Positions 34,365 to 44,185 of a DNA stretch of 64,000 bases are shown in pieces. The translations under genes were made by a program, and so were the position numbers. The stretch is from Natrinema salaciae (GTDB lineage: Archaea; Halobacteriota; Halobacteria; Halobacteriales; Natrialbaceae). The notes beneath the pieces were generated by a model that did not search any database, was not told the DNA's origin, and worked only from the letters and a program-made list of their open reading frames with translations. Location: the NCBI RefSeq assembly GCF_900110865.1, contig NZ_FOFD01000001.1:558001-622000 (forward strand), given 5' to 3'. Each line of letters opens with the position of its first letter. Within the stretch, counting starts at the first letter, position 1.

Positions 34365-36299
34365 ATGAGCACTGTAGAGCAGCAACTCGACGATCTCAAA
34401 GCACAGATCACGAGCGAGTTACCGAGCGATATCTCGGTCTCCTCGGTGAAGTACGAAGGCCCCGAACTGGTGGTCTACACGCGCGACCCGAAGAAGTTCG
34501 CCCAGCAGGGCGATCTCATTCGGCAGCTCGCGAGCAAGCTTCGAAAGCGGATCACCGTTCGACCCGACCCAAGCGTCCTCTCGCGGCCCGAGCAGGCCCG
34601 CGAGGAGATCATGGAGGTCATCCCCGACGAAGCGGGGGTCACCGACCTCGACTTCCACGCCGACACCGGCGAGGTCGTCATCGAGGCGGAAAAGCCGGGG
34701 ATGGTGATCGGCCGTCACGGGTCGACGCTCCGCGAAATAACGAAGAACGTCGGCTGGACGCCCGAAGTCGTCCGCACGCCGCCGATCGAATCCTCGACCG
34801 TCTCGAACGTTCGCAGCTTCCTCAAGCAGGAGCGCGACGAGCGCCGGGATATCCTCGAGAAGGTCGGCCGACAGATCCACCGCGAGGAGATGTCCGACGA
34901 CGAGTACGTCCGCATCACCACGCTTGGCTGCTGTCGCGAGGTCGGCCGCGCCTCCTTCATTCTCTCGACGCCCGAGACGCGAATCCTCATCGACTGCGGC
35001 GACAAACCCGGCGCGGAGGGCGAAGTGCCCTACCTCCACGCGCCCGAGGCGCTCGGCGCTGGACCACAGACCATCGACGCGGTCGTCCTCACCCACGCCC
35101 ACCTCGACCACTCCGCGCTGATCCCGCTGCTGTTCAAGTACGGCTACGACGGTCCGATCTACTGCACCGAGCCCACGCGGGACATGATGGGGCTGCTGAC
35201 GCTCGACTACCTCGACGTCGCCGCCAAGGAGGGCCGGAGCCCGCCCTACGAGAGCGAGCAGGTCCGCGAAGCGATCAAACACTGCATTCCCCTGGAGTAC
35301 GGCGACGTCACCGACATCGCGCCGGACGTCAAACTCACGTTCCACAACGCCGGTCACATTCTCGGCTCGGCCGTCTCGCACTTCCACATCGGCGATGGCC
35401 TCTACAACGTCGCCTTCTCCGGTGACATTCACTACGACGACACCCGCCTGTTCAACGGTGCCGTCAACGACTTCCCGCGAGTCGAGACGCTCGTCCTCGA
35501 GTCGACCTACGGCGGCCGCAACGACTACCAGACCGATCAGGAGGACTCCGAACGGAACCTCAAGGAGATCATCAACGACACCTACGACCAGGGCGGCAAG
35601 GTCGTCATTCCGGCCTTCGCGGTGGGTCGCTCCCAGGAGATCATGCTCGTCTTGGAGGAGGCGATGCGAAACGGCGATATCCCGTCGATGCCGGTTCACC
35701 TGGACGGGATGATCTGGGAAGCGACGGCGATCCACACCACCTACCCCGAGTACCTCCGCGACGATCTGCGCGACCGGATCTTCCACGAGGACGAGAACCC
35801 GTTCCTCGCCGAGGAGTTCAACCACATCGACGGCGGCGAGGAGGAGCGACAGGACGTCGCCGACGGCGAGCCCTGTATCATCCTCTCGACCTCCGGGATG
35901 GTCACTGGCGGCCCGATCATGTCCTGGCTCTCCCACATCGGCCCCGATCCGGACTCGACGCTCGTCTTCGTCGGCTACCAGGCGCAGGGTACCCTCGGCC
36001 GACGCATTCAGAACGGCTGGGACGAGATCCCCACCAGCGAAGTCGGTGCCATGGGCAACGGCGGCGGCCGCGGGACCCTCTCGCTGAACATGGACGTCGA
36101 AACCGTCGACGGCTTCTCCGGCCACGCCGACCGCGCCGGCCTCGAGAACTTCGTCAAGACGATGAACCCGCGGCCCGAGAAGGTGCTCTGTGTCCACGGC
36201 GACGAGCGCTCCACGCAGGACCTCTCGTCGGCGCTCTACCACGACTTCGACATGCGCACCTTCGCGCCGAAGAACCTCGAGACCTTCCGCTTCCTTTGA
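34365..36299 (+). CDS. Archaeal CPSF1/FttA beta-CASP ribonuclease (transcription termination factor)
   Basis: 644 residues. Two N-terminal KH domains (1-150, with EVVIEAEKPGMVIGRHGSTL) precede a metallo-beta-lactamase domain with HAHLDH at 244-249 and the beta-CASP motifs STYGGRNDY, PAFAVGRSQEIMLVLEEAM, SGMVTGGP and the late GFSGHADR and VHGDE metal sites. The protein cleaves nascent RNA 3' ends and acts as a general archaeal transcription terminator (aCPSF1/FttA). It is nearly universal in archaea. I chose the ATG at 34365, where the KH-domain signature MSTVEQQLDDLKAQI begins. It stands alone with an unusually long upstream region. Confidence 0.96.
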   Translation: MSTVEQQLDDLKAQITSELPSDISVSSVKYEGPELVVYTRDPKKFAQQGDLIRQLASKLRKRITVRPDPSVLSRPEQAREEIMEVIPDEAGVTDLDFHADTGEVVIEAEKPGMVIGRHGSTLREITKNVGWTPEVVRTPPIESSTVSNVRSFLKQERDERRDILEKVGRQIHREEMSDDEYVRITTLGCCREVGRASFILSTPETRILIDCGDKPGAEGEVPYLHAPEALGAGPQTIDAVVLTHAHLDHSALIPLLFKYGYDGPIYCTEPTRDMMGLLTLDYLDVAAKEGRSPPYESEQVREAIKHCIPLEYGDVTDIAPDVKLTFHNAGHILGSAVSHFHIGDGLYNVAFSGDIHYDDTRLFNGAVNDFPRVETLVLESTYGGRNDYQTDQEDSERNLKEIINDTYDQGGKVVIPAFAVGRSQEIMLVLEEAMRNGDIPSMPVHLDGMIWEATAIHTTYPEYLRDDLRDRIFHEDENPFLAEEFNHIDGGEEERQDVADGEPCIILSTSGMVTGGPIMSWLSHIGPDPDSTLVFVGYQAQGTLGRRIQNGWDEIPTSEVGAMGNGGGRGTLSLNMDVETVDGFSGHADRAGLENFVKTMNPRPEKVLCVHGDERSTQDLSSALYHDFDMRTFAPKNLETFRFL

Positions 36300-36517
36300 C
36301 GGCCTTCACGGGGTAACGCGCGAGGATTCCGCCGTTGGGGTTCGGCCGTTCGGCTCTGCCGATTCCACGGAGGTACCGTGTGGGGTCGTGCGCACGTCGT
36401 CGAGACGTCTACGAGGGTGTGTTCCCCGACCGACCGTGGTCGTCCCACTCGAATCGTGCGGGCCGTGCTATCGACCTGCCGTCCGTCTTCTCTGTCGGGG
36501 CCGTCCCCGTCGGCGTC

Positions 36518-38242
36518 TCAGTTCCGCTGTGGTCGCGGGTCCTCGGCGTCCTCGGTCGACGACGCGTGACGGCTCCGGCCGTCGGTCGCTTTCGGGAGTT
36601 CGACTGCGAACGTCGCACCGGCCTCGTCGCTGGATTCGACCCACACGTCGCCGCCGTAGCCGTCGACCAGCGTATCGACCAGATAGAGCCCGATCCCGGT
36701 CCCTTCGCTCTCGAGCCCCTTCTGGCCGCGACCGAAGATTTCGTCACGCTGCGCCTCGGGAACGCCGGGACCGTTGTCGGAGACGCGGACGCGAACGACC
36801 TCGTCGCCGTCCTCGATCGAGACTCTCACGTGCGGCGAGGCGGCGTCGTTGTGCAGGACGGCGTTGTTGAGGAGGTTCGTGAACACGGAGGACAGCATCT
36901 CGTTGCCGAGGACCGTCACGTCCGTCGTCATCCCGTCGATGTCGAACGTCGCGTGGGGGTAACTGGTACGGGCCTTTTCGACCTGGTTCCAGACGACCGG
37001 CCCCAGATGAACCGGTTCGAGATCCAGATCGCCGTCGGTGGTCAGCGTTTCCACGAGGTCACCGACGACTCGCGTCAGTTCGACGACGTGATTGCTGCTC
37101 TCCCTGATCAGCTCGAGGTGTTCCTCCCCCGCGGGATCGATGTGTTCGTCGAGGAGCTCGCTGCGGCCGGTGATCACGTTCATCTCGTTTCGGATGTCGT
37201 GCCGGACGATGCGATTGAGGACGGTCAGCTCCTGTTCGCGGTTTTTCAACTGCGTAACGTCCCGGAGGACGATCAACCGGCCCGTCTGGGTACCGCGCGA
37301 GTTCGTCAGCGGCGAAATCTGGAGGGCGAAGTAACGGGTTTCGCCGTCGATCTCGACGGAAATCTCGCTTTGAGCGTCCGAGACGTCGTCGAACTCCGTG
37401 ATTCGGGACGAGGGGAACGTCTCCGCGAGTGCGTCGCCGACCGCCACGTCGTTGCCGGCGAGGCGTTCGGCCGACGGGTTCACGTCGACGATTCGGTTCG
37501 CCGCGTTGACGACGAAGACGGCGTCCTGCATGTTGTCGATCACTTTCGTCCGCGCGACGGGGACGATATCGAGGAGCTGTAACCGGTCGACCGCGAAGTA
37601 GAAGCCGACGACTTTCACCATGCTCGTCAGGGCGAGCGTCTCGACGGTGACGAACGTGAACCACCAGAGGACCAGCCCGAGAACGACGAACAGGATCGTC
37701 GCGATGAGGATTCCCGCTTGCTTCTCGAAGCCTTGGAGCGAGCGGAACAGTCGGACGAGAAGGTAGACGCCGATCCCGAGATACGCCATCATCGTCGTGG
37801 CGTAGACCCAGTAGAGCGGTTCGAACGTGGGGATCAGGAATCCGGTCGTCGGATCGATCGTAGCGGCGTAGAACCAGCCGTGGTGGCCGTTCGTCCACGC
37901 TGCGAACTGGGTCAGAATCGGCACGGCGGCGAGTACTGCGCCGGTTCGATACGTGATGTACTCTTCGTTGTTGGTGTATTCGATCGCCATCAGCAGGTAG
38001 CCGATCGTCATCAGCGACTCCGCGAGGAACCGCCAGTTCCACCAGAAGAGCTTCGCCGATTCGCCAGTCGACAACAGCTGGAGAACCACCGTAATCGAGA
38101 GGAGGATGACTCCGACGACGTCGAGCATGAACCCCTTCGCGCCCCGTCGATCGCGATGCCGCCAGATCGCGCTCAACAACACGATACAGATGATCGTGGC
38201 GGCGATGTACGGAAGCGCGACGGGAGTGAATTCGTATGCCAT
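36518..38242 (-). CDS. Sensor histidine kinase with 7TM N-terminal domain and PAS
   Basis: 574 residues. Seven hydrophobic helices fill residues 8-225 (the histidine-kinase N-terminal 7TM type). A PAS domain follows at about 230-330 (IDNMQDAVFVVNAANRIVDV). The H-box RIVRHDIRNEMNVITG has its phosphoacceptor His near 346. The HATPase domain has N-box NLLNNAVLHN, G1 VSDNGPGVP and G2 GTGIGLYLVDTLV. It should autophosphorylate in response to a membrane or small-molecule signal. No response regulator is adjacent, as is common in haloarchaea. A short disordered Arg/Ser/Asp tail ends it. Confidence 0.93.
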   Translation of the reverse strand: MAYEFTPVALPYIAATIICIVLLSAIWRHRDRRGAKGFMLDVVGVILLSITVVLQLLSTGESAKLFWWNWRFLAESLMTIGYLLMAIEYTNNEEYITYRTGAVLAAVPILTQFAAWTNGHHGWFYAATIDPTTGFLIPTFEPLYWVYATTMMAYLGIGVYLLVRLFRSLQGFEKQAGILIATILFVVLGLVLWWFTFVTVETLALTSMVKVVGFYFAVDRLQLLDIVPVARTKVIDNMQDAVFVVNAANRIVDVNPSAERLAGNDVAVGDALAETFPSSRITEFDDVSDAQSEISVEIDGETRYFALQISPLTNSRGTQTGRLIVLRDVTQLKNREQELTVLNRIVRHDIRNEMNVITGRSELLDEHIDPAGEEHLELIRESSNHVVELTRVVGDLVETLTTDGDLDLEPVHLGPVVWNQVEKARTSYPHATFDIDGMTTDVTVLGNEMLSSVFTNLLNNAVLHNDAASPHVRVSIEDGDEVVRVRVSDNGPGVPEAQRDEIFGRGQKGLESEGTGIGLYLVDTLVDGYGGDVWVESSDEAGATFAVELPKATDGRSRHASSTEDAEDPRPQRN

Positions 38243-38594
38243 TCCGAGTGGATCACCCGAACCGGTCGGGCGCGTTACCTCGAGCGATCCTCGAGTTCGG
38301 TCGCTCTCTGCTGCGCCCCGCTGCCGTCGCGCTCGCGCGCTGGGTGAGCGGCCCCGGTGCCCGTCCGCCTCTCGATGGGGATAACATGCGATCTGTCAGG
38401 AATCGGTCTGTCGTCTATCTCGACGGCTGACTCTCATTAACGTTGTGGCAATTCCCTCGCGACCGCAAGCGAGTCGCCGCGGTGCAGACCCGGTTCCGTT
38501 CGCCGCGACCGGCGACGGCGAGCGTACACGACGGGGTCGCCGTGACCGCGTCGAACGCGACCGCGGCGGAAACCCGGCCGACGTCGGCAGCCGA
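38243..38594. other. Spacer between histidine kinase and ABC operon
   Basis: 352 bases between the start of the kinase gene and the end of the ABC permease gene. No gene or clear RNA is visible; frames here are shadows. Confidence 0.4.
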
Positions 38595-39398
38595 TCAGGA
38601 GAGTTGTTTCGAGAGCCAGTTCAGGTTCGTCGCGATCGCCGCGACGACGATGGCGAGCAGCGAGATCAGGATCAGGAACGTCGAGACGACGCTGACCATC
38701 GGATCCAGCGACTGTCGCAGCGTCGTCCACGCGACGACCGGAATGGTCTCGGTGCTGTGACTCGAGAGGAACAGCGCCATCACGAACTCCTGGAGGCTGA
38801 CGATGAACGCCAGCAGTGCACCGACGAAGATCCCGTGTTTGACGTTCGGAAGGACGGCGTAGACGAACGACTGGATCGGCCCCGCGCCGAGGTCCGTCGC
38901 GGCGTCGAGCAGCTGCCAGTCGTACCGGCTGAACACCGACCGCATCACGAAGTAGACGAGCGGCGTCGCCCACAGCGTGTGCGCGAGGATGATGCTCAGG
39001 TACGAGGCCTCGAGCCCGGTTCTGACGAAGTAGACGCGCATCGAGATCCCGAGGACGATCGGGGGGATCAGCAGCGGCACGAGGACGAGCGGCGCGAGCA
39101 CCTGCCCGGTCCGGCCGTCGTCGAGTTCGTGTCCGAAGGCGGCCGTGACGCCGAGCGCCGTCGCGACGACCGTCGTTCCGACGCCGACGAGGAGGCTGTT
39201 GTCGAACGCCGATAGCCAGCGCGTCTCTTCGAGGAACGCCCGGTAGTGGACCAGCGAGTAGCGCTCGGGCGGGAAGACGAGATTCCCCGACTCCGCGAAG
39301 GAGGTCACGACGACCACCACGAGCGGCAACAGCATGAACGCCATGATCGCCAGATACCCCGCCCGGAACGCGGCGTCTTCGACGGTCTCTCTATGCAT
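38595..39398 (-). CDS. ABC transporter permease, PotC-like (polyamine-type importer)
   Basis: 267 residues with six transmembrane helices and the binding-protein-dependent permease loop DAATDLGAGPIQSFVYAVLP near residue 180, which contacts the ATPase. It is the second permease of the operon, following the PotB-like gene with an 8-base overlap. The ATG at 39398 has a strong Shine-Dalgarno GGAGGTGA 8-15 bases upstream, so it is preferred to the GTG at 39410. Polyamine or another small cationic or organic solute is the probable cargo class; the exact ligand is unknown. Confidence 0.9.
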   Translation of the reverse strand: MHRETVEDAAFRAGYLAIMAFMLLPLVVVVVTSFAESGNLVFPPERYSLVHYRAFLEETRWLSAFDNSLLVGVGTTVVATALGVTAAFGHELDDGRTGQVLAPLVLVPLLIPPIVLGISMRVYFVRTGLEASYLSIILAHTLWATPLVYFVMRSVFSRYDWQLLDAATDLGAGPIQSFVYAVLPNVKHGIFVGALLAFIVSLQEFVMALFLSSHSTETIPVVAWTTLRQSLDPMVSVVSTFLILISLLAIVVAAIATNLNWLSKQLS

Positions 39399-40314
39399 AC
39401 TCGAACTCACCTCCGAAGTGGTTGAGGACGGCGGTGATCGCGGCGACGCTTCCGAACATCAGGAGCAACATGACGACCGCGTACGCGGTCGCGAGCTCCC
39501 ACTGGAGGTTCGACAGCAGTCGCTGCTCGACCTCGATCGCGAACGTCCGATTCGCGCCGCCGCCGAGGAGCCCCGGCGCGGCGTAAGCGCCCACGCTCCA
39601 GGCGAACGAGATCACCGTCGCGACGATGATTCCGGGCATCGCCTGCGGAACGACGACCTCGAGGACGGAGCGCGGACGGCTCGCGCCGAGATCGCGGGCG
39701 GCTTCGACGATCCCCCAGTCCATCGTCGACAGGACGCTGTAGATCGCTAACACGGCGTAGGGCAACACGATGTAGACCTGGCCGACGACCACGCCGACCG
39801 TCCCCGGGACGAACTGCACCGGCTCCGAGACGAGGTGTAGCGACAGGAGGAGGTCGTTGAGCGTCCCGTTGGGCGAGAGCAGGGGCCAGAACGCGTACGT
39901 CTTGATCACGAGCGTCGTCAGCAGCGGCAGGACGACCGAGAACAGCAGCGCCGACTCGACGAATCCCTCGGCGCGCCAGATCGCGTAGGCGTAACACACC
40001 GCGATCACGACCGCGGTCGCCGTCGCGGCCAGCCCCATCCCGAACGAGTAGACGACGGGATCGAGCAACACGCCGTTGGTGAACACTTCCGCGTACCCCT
40101 CCAGCGACCAGGTCCCCGGCGCGTACCGCAGGTCCGACGAGCCCGACGTGAGGCTGATCCGGACCAGAATCAGGAATGGGGCGACGAAGAGCAACAGCTC
40201 GAAGATCAGCAGCGGTGCCATCAACAACAGCGCCCGCCTCGACCGCGAGCGGCCCCGGAGCGGCTCCCAGAGTCGGGCGACCGGTCCCGGCAGCGACGAT
40301 TGCGTTCCGGACAT
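39391..40314 (-). CDS. ABC transporter permease, PotB-like
   Basis: 307 residues with six transmembrane helices. The permease signature EAARDLGASRPRSVLEVVVP is near residue 205, preceded by GVVVGQVYIVLPYAVLAIYS. It pairs with the PotC-like permease as a heterodimeric channel. Its ATG is two bases from the ATPase stop, so the three membrane-complex genes are one transcript. Confidence 0.9.
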   Translation of the reverse strand: MSGTQSSLPGPVARLWEPLRGRSRSRRALLLMAPLLIFELLLFVAPFLILVRISLTSGSSDLRYAPGTWSLEGYAEVFTNGVLLDPVVYSFGMGLAATATAVVIAVCYAYAIWRAEGFVESALLFSVVLPLLTTLVIKTYAFWPLLSPNGTLNDLLLSLHLVSEPVQFVPGTVGVVVGQVYIVLPYAVLAIYSVLSTMDWGIVEAARDLGASRPRSVLEVVVPQAMPGIIVATVISFAWSVGAYAAPGLLGGGANRTFAIEVEQRLLSNLQWELATAYAVVMLLLMFGSVAAITAVLNHFGGEFEYA

Positions 40315-40316
40315 CG

Positions 40317-41456
40317 TTACAGGTCGACCCTCGAGCCGTCGTCGCGGAACGCGAGGACGTCCGCGCCGTCCCAGTCGATTCGGATCTCGTCGCCCGCATC
40401 GAACGCCCCGGAGTCGGAGACGGTGCGTTCGACGAAGACCGACGTACCGTCGACGGCGACGGAGTAGCGGACCGTCGACCCCCGGTAGAGGACGTTCTCG
40501 ACCGTCCCGACGACGGCGTTCGTCGTACTGCCGTCGGTGCGAACGGGCTGGCCCCGTTGCTCACTGGACGCATCCGACTCGGCGGATTCGATCGAGAGCA
40601 CCTCGGGGCGAACGGAGAGCGTCACCGCGTCGCCCGCGGAGAGCGCCTCCGGGCGTCCCGTCGGGAGGACGATCGTCCGACCCAGTTCGGTCTCGACGTG
40701 AACCGAGTCGCCCGTCGTCCGCTCGACCTCGCCGTCGACGAAGTTCGTGTCACCGAGGAATCCCTCGATGAACCGGTTCTTCGGGTTCTCGTAGACCTCG
40801 TCCGGTTTGCCGACCTGAACCAGGTTCCCGTCGGCCATGATGCCGATCCGATCGGCGAGCGTGAACGCTTCGTCCTGGTCGTGGGTCACGTGGACGAACG
40901 TCTCCTCGAGTTCCGCGTGGATCTCGCGGAGTTCGATCTGCATGTCCTCGCTGAGCCGCTTGTCGAGGTTCGACAGCGGCTCGTCGAGCAACAGCACGTC
41001 GGGGTTGACCGCGAGGGCCCGCGCGAGCGCAACGCGCTGTTTCTGCCCGCCGCTCAGGTTCATCGGGTCGTCGTCGGCGTGGGCCGTCATTCGAACGCGC
41101 TCGAGCATCTCTCGTGCCCGATCGCGGCGCTCGTCCTTCTCGACGCCTTGCATCTTCAGCCCGAAGGCGACGTTCTCGAGGACCGTCTTGTGGGGGAACA
41201 GCGCCCAGTCCTGGAACACCGTCGCGGTGGTGCGTTCGTAGGCGGGGCGATCGGTCACGTCCGTCTCGTCGATGTGAATCCGGCCGTCGGTCGGCGTCTC
41301 GAGCCCGGCGAGCATCCGCAGCGTCGTGGACTTGCCGCTGCCGCTGGGCCCGAGCAGGCACAGTAGTTCGCCGTCGTCGATCGTCACCGAGACGTCCTCG
41401 ACGGCGAGCTCGTCTCCGTACCGCTTCTCGAGTCCGTCAAGCGTAATTTCAGACAT
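40317..41456 (-). CDS. ABC transporter ATP-binding protein, PotA-like
   Basis: 379 residues. It has Walker A GPSGSGKST (near 38-46), Q-loop TVFQDWALFPHKTVLENVAF, signature LSGGQKQRVALARAL, Walker B LLLDEPLSNLD and switch His in VHVTHDQDEAF. The C-terminal 140 residues form the TOBE regulatory domain of the PotA/MalK/FbpC group. It energises the two permeases downstream. It lies 23 bases after the solute-binding protein gene. Confidence 0.95.
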   Translation of the reverse strand: MSEITLDGLEKRYGDELAVEDVSVTIDDGELLCLLGPSGSGKSTTLRMLAGLETPTDGRIHIDETDVTDRPAYERTTATVFQDWALFPHKTVLENVAFGLKMQGVEKDERRDRAREMLERVRMTAHADDDPMNLSGGQKQRVALARALAVNPDVLLLDEPLSNLDKRLSEDMQIELREIHAELEETFVHVTHDQDEAFTLADRIGIMADGNLVQVGKPDEVYENPKNRFIEGFLGDTNFVDGEVERTTGDSVHVETELGRTIVLPTGRPEALSAGDAVTLSVRPEVLSIESAESDASSEQRGQPVRTDGSTTNAVVGTVENVLYRGSTVRYSVAVDGTSVFVERTVSDSGAFDAGDEIRIDWDGADVLAFRDDGSRVDL

Positions 41457-41479
41457 GAATATCGTGCAGTGACGGCGCT

Positions 41480-42628
41480 TCAGGAGTTCTGCTGCATCGC
41501 GGTGAACTCGTCGGAGAGATCGGCGCTGTGCTCGGCGAGGAACTCCCAGTCCGGGAACGCGATGCTCGCCGCTTCCTCGCTGTTACTCGGCAGGTCGTCG
41601 GCGAGGTCGCCGGCGTACTCGGTGTTCTCGTTACAGAACAGGGTGGGCATCTCCTCGGACCACGCCGTCTGTACCGACGCGTCCATGAGGAAGTTGATGA
41701 ACTCCTCGGCGCGGTCGCGTTTGTCGGTGCCCTTGACGACACACCAGTGGTTCAGGTAGCCGGTCGTCTCCGCCGGCATCGTGTGCGTCAGCCCGTCGTA
41801 GTCGTCGATATCGTACGCCGTCTGCTCGTAGTACCACTGGGCGACGTCGATGACGTCGTTTCGGAAGGCCTGCCAGATGTCCTCGCCGGAGCTGGCCCAA
41901 CTGGTGATCGGCCAGTCGCGGACCGTCTCGAGGACGTCGTCGTGCAGGTCGGCGTCGTGCATCTCCGCACCGAGTTCCCGGTCGTCCATCCCGACGGCGG
42001 CGGCGTACATCGGATACCACCAGAAGCCGGTATCGACGCCGATGCCGTTGCTCTCCTCGACCGCCGGCGCGGAGAGATCGCTCCACGACTCGGGTTCGAT
42101 GTCCAGCTCCTCGCGGTGGACGATGGTACAGGGGGCCCCGTCGACCGGCATTCCGTACTCCGTGCTCCGGAACTCCGCGTAGTGGTCGATGAGCTCGTCG
42201 GCGTTGGGGACGTTCTCCGTCCTGATCTCGTGGAAGAGATCGTCCTGCCGGCCGTAGTAGTAGAAGTTCCCCTCGGTGATGGTGACGTCGTACGGCGGAT
42301 CGCCGTCCGGCGCGGTCTGGATGTCGGTGAGAATGTCGTTCCAGCCGCGCTGGACCTCGAGCTCCGCGTCGAACTCCGCTTCGTATCTCGGAACGACCGA
42401 TTCTTCGAACCGATCGGCGTAGTTTCCGCTCCAGACGCTGACGCGCAGCGAGTCGCCGCTCCCGCTGGAGAGCAGTTCGGTACAGCCGGCGAGGGCGGTC
42501 ACCGATCCGGTCGCCGTCGCCGATAACACGCGTCGGCGCGAGACGGAATCCCGCACTCGGTTGGTCGACGGTGCCGACTCCGACTCGCACCCGCTCGTCT
42601 CTGCATCCCGGTCTGGGCCTGCAGGCAT
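41480..42628 (-). CDS. ABC solute-binding lipoprotein (spermidine/putrescine-binding type)
   Basis: 382 residues. After a hydrophilic 30-residue lead, a Tat lipoprotein signal SRRRVLSATATGSVTALAGC anchors it outside the membrane. The mature part resembles PotD-type periplasmic-binding proteins: LRVSVWSGNYADRFEESVVP, YDVTITEGNFYYYGRQDDLF, GAPCTIVHREELDIEPESW and the CVVKGTDKRDRAEEFINFLM helix. First gene of the operon; a TATA box (42657-42665) lies about 33 bases upstream of the ATG at 42628. Polyamine binding is a family inference, and related proteins bind other ligands. Confidence 0.9.
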   Translation of the reverse strand: MPAGPDRDAETSGCESESAPSTNRVRDSVSRRRVLSATATGSVTALAGCTELLSSGSGDSLRVSVWSGNYADRFEESVVPRYEAEFDAELEVQRGWNDILTDIQTAPDGDPPYDVTITEGNFYYYGRQDDLFHEIRTENVPNADELIDHYAEFRSTEYGMPVDGAPCTIVHREELDIEPESWSDLSAPAVEESNGIGVDTGFWWYPMYAAAVGMDDRELGAEMHDADLHDDVLETVRDWPITSWASSGEDIWQAFRNDVIDVAQWYYEQTAYDIDDYDGLTHTMPAETTGYLNHWCVVKGTDKRDRAEEFINFLMDASVQTAWSEEMPTLFCNENTEYAGDLADDLPSNSEEAASIAFPDWEFLAEHSADLSDEFTAMQQNS

Positions 42629-42656
42629 TGGTACCCCGGGTCTACCCCGATACCGA

Positions 42657-42665
42657 CATTTAACC
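42657..42665 (-). promoter_or_regulatory. TATA box of the ABC importer operon
   Basis: The minus strand reads GGTTAAATG, centred about 33 bases before the start at 42628. The remaining 360 bases up to the divergent gene at 43034 hold no gene I can support. Confidence 0.55.
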
Positions 42666-43033
42666 ATTGTGAAGTCGAACAGACGTATCACGAAACGGTT
42701 ACGTCGAGTCGATCGCCGCGACTCCAGCGAAATTTCCGGCTCAGGGCGATCGGGTCGATTCCGGATCGTGGTACAACAAAACATGGCGCAGGGTCGGTGA
42801 CGGAGTCGAATACGCCCCCGGACTGATTCCACCCCCTACCCGATCGATCGCGTCTGCGGCCGAGCACGAGCACCGGCGTCGATATCTCACGAATCTGTCT
42901 CGTACGGCCGACGGGATCGACGACCGACCGATCGGTCCCCCGCCGGTCCGCCGAAGCCGCTTCGCTCGATACGCACACGGACCGACGACTTCGCGTTCGC
43001 CGGATTCAAGAACCATCCTCGCCAGCACTCGAC

Positions 43034-44149
43034 ATGGACAAACGCGAGCGACTCGAGGCGTACCTCGAGTCCAACGACCTCGACTCGGTCTGGTTTACCC
43101 GACCGAACTCGTTTGCGTGGCTGACCGGCGGACGCAACGTCGTCGATCGGGAAGGTGATACCGGCGTCGCCGCGATCGGCTACGACGGCAGCGACGTGTG
43201 GCTCGTGGCGAACAACATCGAGGCCGACCGCATCGAAGCCGAGGAACTGCCCGATCTCGAGGCGAGCGAGGTCTCCGTCGCGACGTTCCCCTGGTACGCC
43301 TCGTCGCTGCCCGAGGCGGTTGCCGAACGGGTCGGGAGCGACGAGCGGGCGGCCATCGACGTCGCGAGACCCGGCTTCGAACGCGTCGATCCGACCGCGC
43401 TGCGCCAGCCGCTGACCGAGCGCGACCGCGAGCGGTACCGCGAACTCGGCGGGCAGACGGCGTCCGCCGTCGAGGCGGTCTGCCGAGAGATCCGGCGGGA
43501 GGACACCGAACACGAGGTGGCATCCGCCCTGCGGGTCGCGCTCTCGGCGCGTGAGATCGAGGCTCCCGTCGTGCTCGTCGGCGGGGCGGAGCGCGCCCAG
43601 CAGTACCGCCACTACACGCCGACCGAGGCCGAACTCGGCGACTACGCGCTGGTCTCCGTGACGGCCGAGCGCGCCGGTCTTCACGCGAGCTGTACCCGGA
43701 CCGTCGCCTTCGACCCGCCGTCGTGGCTCGAGGAGCGACACGACGCGGCCGCACGCGTGGAGGCGACGGCGCTGGCCGCGACGCGGGCGGCCGCGAGCGA
43801 CACGGGCGACGACCGCGGAACCGCGGGCGACGTCTTCGCCGCCGTTCAGGACGCCTACGACGCGGTCGGCTACGGGGGCGAGTGGACGCACCACCACCAG
43901 GGCGGTGCCGCGGGCTTCGCCGGCAGGGAGTGGATCGCCACGCCGGACCACGACGCACCGGTCGAAGCGCCGATGGCCTACGCGTGGAACCCGACGGTAC
44001 AGGGCGCGAAGAGCGAGGATACCGCGCTGGTCACCGACGACGAGGTCGAGGTTCTGACGTCGACGGACCGGTGGCCGACGACGACCGTCGAAGCGGTCGA
44101 TCGCGATCTCGCGCTCGAGCGGCCGGCGGTTCTCGAACTCGAGGAGTAA
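43034..44149 (+). CDS. M24 (Xaa-Pro peptidase-like) family protein with missing metal ligands
   Basis: 371 residues. A creatinase-type N-terminal domain (1-140, with LDSVWFTRPNSFAWLTGG) is followed by a pita-bread M24 domain. Compared with active members, the first aspartate is Thr (ALVSVTAERAG) and the second is Cys (LHASCTRTVAF). The first glutamate is Asn (AYAWNPTVQG), while the His (HHHQGGAAGF) and last Glu (AKSEDTALVT) remain. It is therefore unlikely to hold the usual dinuclear metal, so it is probably not a peptidase or uses one metal in a new way. The NPTVQGAKSEDT variant may define a subfamily. Divergent from the ABC importer. Confidence 0.88.
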   Translation: MDKRERLEAYLESNDLDSVWFTRPNSFAWLTGGRNVVDREGDTGVAAIGYDGSDVWLVANNIEADRIEAEELPDLEASEVSVATFPWYASSLPEAVAERVGSDERAAIDVARPGFERVDPTALRQPLTERDRERYRELGGQTASAVEAVCREIRREDTEHEVASALRVALSAREIEAPVVLVGGAERAQQYRHYTPTEAELGDYALVSVTAERAGLHASCTRTVAFDPPSWLEERHDAAARVEATALAATRAAASDTGDDRGTAGDVFAAVQDAYDAVGYGGEWTHHHQGGAAGFAGREWIATPDHDAPVEAPMAYAWNPTVQGAKSEDTALVTDDEVEVLTSTDRWPTTTVEAVDRDLALERPAVLELEE

Positions 44150-44185
44150 CGACCGGCGGAGAAACGACACGTCGATCGCGGGCGC

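Noticed and set aside
34419-36242. 607-codon open frame antisense to aCPSF1
   Set aside because: Entirely within a highly conserved gene on the other strand; Val/Glu/Asp-rich shadow with no recognisable motif.
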